From: Ovis canadensis
Lineage: Eukaryota; Chordata; Mammalia; Artiodactyla; Bovidae
Assembly: GCF_042477335.2 (NCBI RefSeq)
Contig: NC_091263.1
Coordinates: 72,534,501 to 72,598,500 of the forward strand
DNA length: 64,000 nt
Reading direction: 5' to 3'
Positions within the stretch are counted from its first letter, which is position 1; each line of letters starts with the position of its first letter. The translations under genes and the position numbers were made by a program. The notes under the pieces are model-generated. The model worked only from the letters and a program-made list of their open reading frames with translations, made no database searches and had not been told where the DNA came from. This document shows positions 1 to 10,385 of the stretch, piece by piece.

Positions 1-229
1 ATAAAGACATTGTGTAAGGATAGAAGAGCATTTCGGTTAGGTGGCACTCCAATCTTGTAGTCTATCACCCCTAGGCTGGCACCTTAACTCTGCTTCTAGG
101 AGGCTCTTCCAACATTCTAGAGGGCCCACGGCAGCTTCTGGTGATGCCTTCCTGTGGAGATCAGTGGGTCCTGGATCATGTGCCCATTGTCACACACCCT
201 TTGTCATTAAGGGCATCCCTGAGTGAGGT

Positions 230-435
230 GGGACTGCCCCGGTGGCTCAGGGGGAAAGAATCTGCCTGCAATGCTGGAGATGGGTTCGATCCCTGAGTCA
301 GAAAGATCCCCTGGATAAGGAAATGGCAACCCACTCCAGTATTCTTGCCTGGAGAATCCCATGGACAGAGGAGCCTGGCGGGCTGCAGTCCACAGGGTCG
401 CAAAGAGTCGGACCCGACTGCGAGACGAACACTTG
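230..435 (+). repeat. Bov-tA SINE
   Basis: It contains the standard Bov-tA phrases: GGTGGCTCAG, GGTTCGATCCCTGAGTC, GGCAACCCACTCCAGTATTC, and an ending near AGAGTCGGACCCGACTG. The tRNA-like head and BovA body are both present. Confidence 0.9.
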
Positions 436-1170
436 CAGTCTCTTTGGTGATGTGGGATCTTATGGAGATCAGGCAGACCCTCTGTGAGTGCTCAGATGGT
501 GGTGCTGGCTGCGGCACTGCGGGCAGCAGAGGCGATGAGAAGCAGGCCCTGGCCGCCCTGCGGGAAGCTGGCTCTGGATTCAATGTGCTATGAAGGTCTG
601 ATGGGATGAGGGTGAGGAACCAACAGTGCATTTATCAAAACAGAAGTTCTAACCCGTGAAAATCTTCCTACCTGAGGTATCCTAGGCAAGGCAATGTTGG
701 CGCTTTGGGGAGGGGACCCCTGGAAAAACGAGGTATCTTTCTATTTCTATCAAAAAACAAAGCTCCATTCATGGTGTAACACGGTTAGCGCCTGTGCACA
801 CTCTCCGTGGATCCTTTCAGATGCTCTTGAGGGTGAACGTCCTCACTGTGCAAGTCGGGGAACTGTTGCCTGTAAGGCTGAGTCACTGCCCTGCGATCAC
901 AAGACTAAGAGGAGGCAGCAACCGCGAACAGGGCTGTTACACCCCGTGATCCGCGCTGTTTCTTTAATGAGGCTTGGGGAACACTCGGCAGGTCTGCCAC
1001 CGGCACCCACCCCAGTGCTCCTGGCAGACACTGTTTCTTTCCCTCTGAGTCTGCGCTCAGCTTTACCATCCTCTGCGAGGCAGCCACTCTAAATCATGGT
1101 TGGTACTTAGGAGGAAAACTCCTCTGCTGTGCTAGCGTCACACACCACACTGCCTCTGTTTATTTGAATT

Positions 1171-1866
1171 CAGTTCGGTTCAGTTCAGTTCAGTCGCTCA
1201 GTCGTATCCGACTCTTTGCGACCCCATGAATCACAGCACGCCAGGCCTCCCTGTCCATCACCAACTCCCGGAGTTCACTCACACTCACGTCCATCAAGTC
1301 CGTGATGCCCTCCAGCCATCTCATCCTCTGTCGTCCCCTTCTCCTCCTGCCCCCAATCCCTCCCAGCATCAGGGTCTTTTTCAATGAGTCAACTCTTTGC
1401 ATCAGGTGGCCAAAGTACTGGAGTTTCAGCTTTGGCATCATTTCTTCCAAAGAAATCCCAGGGCTGATCTCCTTTAGAATGGAGTGGTTGGATCTCCTTG
1501 CTGTCCAAGGGACTCTCAAGAGTCTTCTCCAACACCACAGTTCAAAAGCATCAATTCATCGGTGCTCAGCTTTCTTCACAGTCCAACTTTCAAATCCATA
1601 CATGACCACTGCAAAACCCATAGCCTTGACTAGACAGACCTTAGTTGGCAAAGTAATGTCTCTGCTTTTGAATATGCTGTCTAGGTTGGTCATAACTTTC
1701 CTTCCAAGGAGTAAGGAAGGAAATTAAATTAAATTAAAACAAATTTAATTTCATGGCTGCAGTCACCATCTGCAGTGATTTTGGAGCCCCAAAAAAATCT
1801 GACACTGTTTCCACTGTTTCCCCGTCTATTTCCTATGAAGTGATGGGACCAGATGCCATGATCTTG
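1171..1866 (-). mobile_element. BovB LINE 3' end (RT C-terminus fragment)
   Basis: On the minus strand 1190-1519 stays open and reads the last part of BovB ORF2 (for example [15 protein letters not shown] and [20 protein letters not shown]). The 3' untranslated part runs to about 1866. It is a 5'-truncated, dead copy. Confidence 0.9.
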
Positions 1867-2282
1867 GCATCCCCCAAATCTACTTCTAGCCAACAGAAAG
1901 GCCCAACTCAATCCAGAAGACTCCTCTAGGAGGGTGGCCACCTCCTTCTGGGGCCAGATGAGGTGTGGTCATGAAGCCTGGGAAGCAGTCAGTCAACTGA
2001 AGACACAGACAAGGGTCAGGAAACCGAAAGAAATGGGAGGAAATAGGGGGAGAAGGTGAGGGTCCCAGCCCCACATCTGCTTCACTTCCAGGAGGAAACA
2101 AGTGACTCGGGCAATGAGACCCAGCGACCGAAAGGGGCATGTGCCCTGGGCCAGGCCCAGCATAACGAATCCTGGGACTCTGTGTGAAAATTTGGGAAGG
2201 AGGCAGGATGGCTAGGCCATGGAATGTCCCCTTGGGGCTGCTGTGGTCGTCTAGCCAGCATGAAGGGCAGGCCGGGCTGAGA

Positions 2283-2294
2283 GCTGAGTCAGCA
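2283..2294. promoter_or_regulatory. MAF/NRF2-type recognition element
   Basis: GCTGAGTCAGCA is 12 of the 13 bases of the palindromic MARE consensus. The reverse strand contains TGACTCAGC, the ARE core. It lies in non-repeat intergenic DNA. Confidence 0.3.
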
Positions 2295-2744
2295 GAAGCG
2301 ACGCAGAGCCAAAGGATGGAGCGAGACAGGTTCCTGCGGACACGGCTCTGGCCCCCGGACCAGCCGTGTCTGGTCAGCGCTCCTGCCCCCGTTTCCTGCG
2401 CCAGCTGGAGCTGCTTATGTCAGCTGTCAATGAAAACGTCCTGGTTAAGATGGCCTATTTGTCTTCCAAAGCTGTTCTTTGCCTCAGTTGTTGCTAGAAA
2501 ATATGCCTTTATCTCCTGCGTGGATGGAGCATCTCTCCTCTCGTCTTTGCCTCCCTGTGACTGCTGCACGCCACCCTACAGGCCCTTCCTGGGCTCCCTG
2601 CTCAGCGCCTCCAGCTTTATGACACAGCTGCCTCGTGAGCCTCTGTGTGTCTTTTGGAAAACCTCCTTCTTCTAAGACAGAAACTACTGTGTTTGTTACT
2701 CAATGTTCCCAGTGAAGGAACCGTGACACAAAATCCTCTGAGGC

Positions 2745-2915
2745 CACAGCGCCAGGAAAATCCAGGTGCTATTATTATCCGCGTTTTCGCATGGGGAACA
2801 GGGGTCTGGGAGATTAAATTTCCTGCCCAAGATCACACAGTTATTTCATGATGGGGCCAAGACTCATACCTAGGGTGTGTGGCTCCCGAGCTCAGTTCAC
2901 GCTGAAGCGTCCTGT
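2745..2915 (-). repeat. MIR SINE
   Basis: It has antisense MIR core phrases (TATTATTATCCGCGTTTTCG; TGCCCAAGATCACACAGTTA). Old and diverged. Confidence 0.6.
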
Positions 2916-3179
2916 CCCCAGTCAGTAGGTGGCTGTGACGCTTGTTACTAACAATGACAATCGGGCGCTGCCACACGATGGCCTGGTTGCTGGCCCCGCT
3001 CCATCTTCCCACTACTCCAGTCTGCTTTATGAGAAATAATCTACTGCTGGATAAGAGGTAAAGTAGCCATGTGAGGACCCGTACTCCAGAAGGGAGAAAG
3101 TCACCTGGGGTGGACACAAAGTTTCCTTGTTCCACAGCTATCTTTTCCAATATGATAAGCTTCAAAAAGCCAGTTTATC

Positions 3180-4033
3180 TGGGCATGTATTCAGAGAAAA
3201 CCATGATTCAAAAAGACACATGCACCCCAAGGCTCAGAGCAGCACTATTTCTAACAGCTGAGACCCAGAAGCAAGTGAAATGTTCATTGAGAGTGGATGG
3301 ATAAAGATGTGGTGTATATATATATATAAATATGTATATACACAATGGACTATTACTCAGCCATAAAAAGAAGGAAGTGATGCCATTTCCAGCAACATGG
3401 ATGGACCGAGAGATTATCGTACTGAGGGAAGTAAGTCAGAGAAAGATGCATACAGTGTTACTCATGGGTGTAATCTAACGTTTAAAAAATTATACAAATG
3501 AGCTTATTTACAAAATAGAAATAGACTTACAGATATCAAAAACCTGTGGTTACCAAAGGGGAGAGGCAGGGGCGAGGGGTAAACTGGGAATTTGGGATTC
3601 AGGAGAGAGACGACGAGCGAGGGCCTACTGCACAGTGCAGGGGCCTCTACTCGTACTCTGGGATAGCCTGCGTGAGGGGAGACTCTGGAAAAGAACGAAC
3701 CTCTGTGTGTGTGTGTGCGCTCAGTCACTCCAGTCGTGTCCGACTGTGTGCAGCCCCGTGGACTGCAGCCCACCAGGCTCCTCTGTCCATGGGATTCTTC
3801 AGGCAAGAGTACTGGAGTGGGGTGCCATGCCCACCTCCAGGGGACCTTCCTGACCCAGGGATGGAACCCGCGTCTCTTACGTCTCCTGCGCTAGCAAGTA
3901 GATTCTTTACCACTAGGGCTGCCTGGGAAACCCAAATATGTGCGTATGTATAACACAGCTCAATCGCATTGCTGTATGCCTGAAACTAACACAATATTGT
4001 AAGTCAACTATACTTCAACAAAATTTTAAAAAC
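3180..4033 (+). mobile_element. L1 3' end, split by a younger SINE
   Basis: It has typical L1 3' phrases (GTGGATGGATAAAGATGTGG, GGACTATTACTCAGCCATAA, and the tail TATACTTCAACAAAATTTTA). It is interrupted by the SINE at 3705-3935 and resumes after it. It includes a TA-rich microsatellite at about 3313-3345. Confidence 0.8.
3705..3935 (-). repeat. Bov-tA SINE nested in L1
   Basis: It is a reverse-oriented Bov-tA beginning after a TG repeat (CAGTCACTCCAGTCGTGTCC) and ending ACTAGGGCTGCCTGGGAAAC. It is nested in the L1 at 3180-4033 and so is younger. Confidence 0.88.
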
Positions 4034-7000
4034 TTGCTTATTTAAGTACAATAAAAGCTGGGCCAATCCATACTTTATTACCTGGCTATCTCTGTCCCAC
4101 CAATCTCACCTGGGCATTATAGGTGATATGAACTATGAACCTGGGAGTTAAGACATGTGGGTTCCAGGCCCAGCTCTGCCATCAACCGTGCACAGCTTCA
4201 GGCCACTTCCTTCCCCTTCTGAACCTCACTTCCCACATCTGTAAGGTTGGCAGGTGTGTGTGTGTATGTGTGTAGTCTAACTAGACTCTGACATTTCCCA
4301 AGGGGTTTTCTAGTACGCAGTTTTCAGAGGTTAAAAAAAAATCCCCCTAGCCTCCCCCCAGCCCGGTCCAGTAATTCTGGGGACGCTGGGCAGGACAAAG
4401 TCAAACAGCAACGTGTCCAGCAACGTGCTGCTGGACTTCTTGGGAGCTTCAGCTGCTCCTACACATGGTGACTCTCGGACAGGAGGGCAGAGGACACAGC
4501 AGCTGCCAACCTTACTTGACAGAGGAAATGTTTCTGACTACACTATCTTATGGGGAAGCTGCTTTGTGAAACAGAATTTGGGAAAAATTAGATTAGGGGA
4601 TGTGCAGGATCCCTTTCAACTGTGAGAGGTTTTCACTCAACATTCACTGTTTCGGCATCGGGCTCTGTGATATGCTAAATGCATGCTGAAGCATGAAAGG
4701 AGAGAAATAATTAATAGTCAGCAAAGTTTAGGTGGCGCTCAGTTGTGATTTATCGAATTCCAGTTGCTGAAAATGAAAGAGCCCAAGAGTGATTGAGGGT
4801 TATGATCCAGTAAACAAAACATTCAGTGAACTTGGACCATGCCAGTCAACAGAGGGAGTGATATTGTAAGCCGACCTTGCTACAAGTTTCCTCTTTGGAA
4901 ATTTGAGAATATACAGGCTACCCTTTCTGCACTACCAGAGTCTGGGAATATATAAAGTCACAAATTTGTGGCTTGAAGAAAGTGACCTAGAGACTCTGAG
5001 CTGTAAAATCAAAGGACCTTGAACCATTTCAGAGAGGAAAAGCAACTGCCTGTTAGCACGCATGATGTCTGCAGGGAAGCAAAAAAGCAAAATGAACCCA
5101 CAAGCATCTTGCTGAACCTTCTTGGGGAGGAAATTAATTCTTCAGCAGCCCTGATTACTAATTATAAAAACACACAACGCAACTTACATTCTATCCAGGG
5201 AGCTTTCTTCACTGTCATATTTTACTGAGTATAAAAAATACACAAAGGAAAGGACTTCATGGATTCATTCTTGAATGACGGCCTTTAAATCTACTTTCAC
5301 TCAAAACTGAATTCTCTCATCACGGTGTTTTCGAGAGGCAGCGAGGTGTGGCGTGCCCTGGAGTCAGACACGGTCTCAGGAATACGCATCGGGTGGCCGC
5401 TCTGTGCCACGCACCAGGGATACAGCAGTGAGTCAAGAGTCGGAAATCCCTGTCCTGACAGAGCTGCCATCCTGGCCCTGTGATGTCAGCTGTGTGAGCT
5501 TGGCCAAGTCACTCACTGTCTCTGAGCCTTAGCTCACTAGGGCAGGGCCACAGGATAGCTGGGAAAGCTCTATGTCAGATTTTGCACGTGGAGTAGCAAG
5601 CCTAGGGCCTGGCACCTGAATGGCTTCTGAAGAGGGCAGTCAGGATCGTGGCCCTTGCAGCCAGAGGGGAAGAAGGGAGCTCAGCTGGATGCGGGGAATC
5701 CTCACATTACCCCCAGAGCCTCTGAAGAAGGTGCAGAATGAGCTGCAGCACCTGGGAATGAAGACCCGCCTCCTCAGAGAAAGCCCCACTCATGTTCCCT
5801 GCCTTTCCTCAGGTTTGCGACAGGGACAGGTACCGGGCTGGTGACACTTTGACCTGGGGCTTAGTCTGCCGGTCCACGTCCTCACACAGGGAGGCAGCTT
5901 TCCTGCCAGAAGTTCAGCCCCTGCGGCCCCCGCCCCATGGATGCTCTTCAAGGTCACAGACAGACCTCCTGCAGCCTCAGAGCCAGGCATCCCTGCTAGC
6001 CCAAAGGCACCTGGGACGTGGTCAGCGCAGGCCCATCCCACTCCATCGGAAGGCATTCACCCACACGTCCTGCCTGGCCAGCCACCATCCTGCCTCATGC
6101 CCTCGAGTTGCTCACCTCCACCCCACCCCGAGCCGGGTTCTCCTCTGCAGACTGAAGGGATCATCCCAATCGCCCTGCATGCGCCGCCCGCCTCTGAGGC
6201 TCTACAAGGTTCTTCTCACAGGACATCTGGCAGAGATTGGGAATTAGTCAAAACTCAGCTTTCCCTGATACTTCCACTTTCAGAGCTCGGTTTTTCTATC
6301 TGCAAAATTGGGGTTAATAATCCCTACTCTTCAATCAAGACTGTTGACCCAGTGGAGAGAACATGAATGCTGAGTCGGACGGACTTGACTGTGAACACTG
6401 GCATCACCGTTTGCAAGACAAGTCACTTCCGCTCTCTGGAAGCCTGTGTTTCTTCGTCTATGAAATAGGCATATGGCATCTACCTCGAAGCACTGTAGAG
6501 GTGAGTGGGGCAGATCACGCATCATACCTGCACAGAGCAGAGGATCAGAGGAGATGCAGAGGAGAACTGGCAGCTCCCATTATCACTGTGGCTGTTATTT
6601 ACTCTAAAATAAGTGCCTGATTAAAAGCTGACACCATCCCCAATCTCCACCACCGTGCTCACCGTCTCTGGGTCTCAGAGGCTGGGGTGCCTTCTGTCTG
6701 TAATCAGAGATGAGGCTTCTATGGCTGAAAGCTACATCCAGAGGTATCCCAGAGGCTGCCTCGAATTCCTTTTAGGCTGGACAGTCCATGGTCCAGGAAA
6801 CACTTTCTACTGAAAGGTATGTCCTCAAACACACAATGCCCTACTCACCCTCTCGTTCTGGAATTCTAATTCTGGCTCATGCTTTGTAGCAGATATAAAG
6901 TCATCTTTCTTTGTGAGATTTGAATCTCAAATTTTCCTATGATCTTACCCGAACCACCCTTTGTCCCACATGCAGCTGCGGAGCTCAGACTGTCCGTTCA

Positions 7001-8651
7001 GAAGAGCACAGGACACGAAAGGGACTAGAATTCCCAAATCTCAGGGTTGGAGGGGATGAATGGCATTGAGCTGAAACTCTCTTCTGGTGCTTGAGCTTTC
7101 TCTGCTCCACCCTCTGCGGAGGGCTCCTTTGGACCTACCCTTAGTTACCTCCAGTGATGGAGAGCTCACTAAACACAGAGGTGATCGTCTCATCACCCAC
7201 TTGGTTGCCAATTAGCTGCCTGGCTTGCTTGAAAAAGATAACAGTGTCACCCCATGGCAACAAAAAGCTACTCGTGGGTAAATTATCTGTAAAATCGTGG
7301 TTCCAAAGAATAATACTGTTTTCCTGTCCACCCCCCTCCCTAACTCTGAACTTTGTGGCCACTGAAAAGGAGATCGGACATTCTTCTCTAGAATGACAAG
7401 CCTCCGTTAATGTGTCTCTTCTAGGCACCCACTCGCCAGACATTCCCGCAAGGAATCTACTTTAGGTGCCCACAGAGAATGCATTCCAGCTCTGAACATA
7501 ATTAGCTGGCTTCCAGGAGGAGGAGGAGAGGCGTTCATGGGCATAGATAAATCATGTCCTTGGCCAAATACCCTCTTCTACTTTCCAACAGGGGACCCAG
7601 GGAAACTTCAGAACACAACTCAGGGGGGCAGCAGTTTCCTTTGTGCAGCTTCAGAAACCCAGTTACAGAGAGGCGAAGGCCACCCAACAAATCAAGGGTG
7701 GAGGCATGCACCAAGCCCCAGGAATCCGAGACCTCCCGGCTCAGTAATTGATCCTTTAAGATAAATGTTTGTCTTGCTGACCAGCGAGATTTATTGTGGT
7801 CTTTTCACAGGGATTCCTGAGCCTCAAAATTATAAACAGGGAAACAGGGCCGGGTAATAAGTTGAGTGATTAATTGGTGGAGAACGCTTTCAAGGAGGGG
7901 AAAGATCAATGGGTTGAAGAAAAATCAAACATCTTTTAGGAAGTTTCCCCACTCTCTTACATTGTTTTAATTCCTCATGCTTGGTCTCTTCATTAAACAT
8001 TTCTGAAGTGGGTTTTTATTTTGTTTCTTGGTTTTTGCTTTTTTTTCAGTTATTTTTTTCTGGTAAGGCTGTTTGATTGTATCTCCTGCTTAGATTATTT
8101 CTTAGGTTACACTGAACTTAACCTTTGCCCAGTGAGGCAGAACAGGCTCTAGCTTATCTGAAGCAAACGGCACCGAGAAGCCGAGGAGTAATCAGAAACA
8201 CAATCAGAGTGGCTGAGATACAGCACGTTCTATGTCTTTCCGAGGAAAGGGGCACCGTGAGGGTGAGAGTCGAGGTCACGGGAGACGGGGGGCTGGGGGC
8301 GCCCTGGGGGAGTCCGAGGGGTGGGCCAGCTGGAAGCAGCAGGAGCTCCCGGGGGGCGGCCAAGTCCCAGCACTGCAGAGCAGCAAGGGCTTTGGGGCGA
8401 GACGCTGGTTACCTTCCCAGCTCCGCCCTGAGCCTGCTGTGGGCTTCAGCAAGCTGGGCAACCTCTCTGAGTCCTGGCCTTCTCAGCCAGCTCTGGCTAA
8501 TCCGGCTAGCTCCCTGGGGGTAAGGGCTGCGCCTGTCATAACCAGTGTTTGCTTAGTGCCCAGTGAGGAACAGGCACTCGATATGTTGTCTGTTAAACAG
8601 GTGAACGGAAAAGGGTCACTGCGACGATTAAACGAGAGATTGTAAATAAAA
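4034..8651. other. Intergenic, no gene seen
   Basis: Apart from MIR-like fragments (about 4140-4245, 5470-5560, 6355-6610, 8395-8615), I see no exon, RNA gene or young element. A CTCF-like core AGGTGGCGC lies at 4730-4738. A G-run cluster compatible with a G-quadruplex lies at 8280-8310. Open frames here are short and lack family features. Confidence 0.6.
6355..6610 (+). repeat. MIR SINE
   Basis: It has sense MIR order: ACTTGACTGTGAACACTGGC, GACAAGTCACTTCCGCTCTC, CGTCTATGAAATAGGCATAT. Similar fragments lie at about 4140-4245, 5470-5560 and 8395-8615. Confidence 0.55.
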
Positions 8652-8873
8652 GGGCTTCCCAGGTGGCGCTAGTGGAAAAGAACCTGTCAGCCAAGGCAGG
8701 AGACGTTAAGAGACACGGGTTCGATCCCTGGGTTGGGAAGATCCCCTGGAGGAGGGCATGGCAACCTGCTCCAGTATTCTTGCCTGGAAAATCGCACGGA
8801 CAGAGGAGCCTGGCGGGCTACAGTCCACGAGGTCACAGAGAGTCGGACACGACTGACGTGACTTAGCACGCAC
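8652..8873 (+). repeat. Bov-tA SINE
   Basis: It has the GGGCTTCCCAGGTGGCGCTA head, the GGAGGAGGGCATGGCAACC body and an end near GACTTAGCACGC. It belongs to the same subfamily as the copies at 34478 and 52332. Confidence 0.9.
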
Positions 8874-9419
8874 GGCAGGCAGCTAAAAGCCTGGGAGAGT
8901 TCAGGTGCTCTTTAAACAGCAGCTCACACGTTGTCAGATTCCTGCCAGCCTCAGGGCCGGGCAAGGGTCTGCTGTTGCGTCGTAGAGCAGCGCCTCGCTC
9001 ATCCTCAGGTCCAGGGGACTGAGGTCCGATGTCTGTTCATTCACTTGGCACACACAGGAGGTGCCTCTGAGCTGTTAGGCTCTGTGCTGGGGGTATATCA
9101 GGACAGATACAGTCTCTGTGCTGACGCAGCTCACATCCGAGGGGAAAGAGACGTAAGCGAGTAGACAGGTGATGGACAAGGATAACTCTATGTGCCAGCG
9201 CAGTGCTGTGAGGGGAGTGCGGGTGAGACCACAGGGAGGGAGGGTCTGACTGGCAGAGTGGCGGCTGGGCTGCACTGGACAGAGCGATCCATGGAGGAGG
9301 CCTGAACAACCCGGAGGCCAGCGGGCTGGGCCCGGAGGCCGGGCGCTCCAGTCACTGCTGCGTCCTCGCTCTATGTCGCTTGTTCTCACGGGTCTTTTCC
9401 TGAGGGGAGGGGACATGAC

Positions 9420-10235
9420 TCTTATTCTGATATAGTTTTAAACACACAGAAAAATTCTGGAGCAGTACAAGGAACTCCCGTCTTCTAACTCACCACCAGC
9501 TGTTACTGTTTTGCCCTCTTCTCTCTGCATATATAGCAACATTACACACATATACACACTCACTCATGCACACACTTTTTTTGCAGACCATTTGAGAGTA
9601 AATACTGCAAACATCCTGCCCCATTACCCTATAATTTCTAAGATAAAAATATTTGCTTACACAACCACAGTCCATATTTAAATTTTGTCAGTTGCTTCTT
9701 TTAAAACGACATATATTTTTCCAGGTCCGGGATCTCATACTGCATGGGTTCCTGACGGGTCTTTAGTTTCCTTCAATCTGGAACAGTTCCCTGGCCATCC
9801 TTTGTCGGTCTTGACCTTGGCATTTTTTAAGCATGCGGGCTGGTTACTCTGTGACCTGTTGCTTTATTTGGATTTCCTGATGCTTCCTGAGGAAAGAATG
9901 CCACGGGAGGGACACTGCACCCTCCTCGGCCCCTCACAGCAGGAGGCGGGTGGTGCCGGGCTGTCCCAGGGTGGACGATGCTAAGATTGCCGGATGAAGG
10001 GGGTCGCTGCCAGGTTTCTCCACTAAAAAGTTATTATTGTCCACTTTGCAATTAATAAATCATGTGTGGGGAGGCACTTTTGGAAGAGAAACATCCTGTT
10101 CCTCAAATTTTCACCATCAGCTTTAGCATTTGTGGGTGGTTTTCTTGCCCCATCTTCCCTTCCATGCTTATTAGCTGGCATTTTACTACAAGGAGGAGTT
10201 TCCCTTCTCTTTCATATTTATACAATCATGTATTT
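9420..10235. mobile_element. Old L1-type LINE relic
   Basis: It has phrases of old mammalian L1 3' regions (CTGGAGCAGTACAAGGAACT, CCATTTGAGAGTAAATACTG, TCTGGAACAGTTCCCTGGCC, AGGTTTCTCCACTAAAAAGT). It is diverged; orientation and subfamily are not assigned. Confidence 0.6.
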
Positions 10236-10239
10236 CCTT

Positions 10240-10385
10240 TGTTGTTCAGTCACTCAGTCCTATCTGACTCTGCGACCCCACGAACCGCAGCATGCCAAGC
10301 CTCCCTGTCCTTCACTAACTCTTGGCGTTTGTCAAACTCACGTCCACTGAGTCATGATGCCATCCAACCATCTCACCCTGTCATT
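10240..10385 (-). repeat. BovB/Bov-tA 3' fragment
   Basis: It contains reverse-oriented CAGTCACTCAGTCCTATCTG and CGACCCCACGAACCGCAGCA, then BovB-type CATGATGCCATCCAACCATC. It is a short truncated copy. Confidence 0.8.

Noticed and set aside
1190..1519. 109-codon minus-strand frame resembling a protein
   Set aside because: It is the C-terminal end of BovB LINE ORF2, repeated elsewhere in the window (for example 15140-15596 and 52662-52950); a dead retrotransposon fragment and not a host gene.
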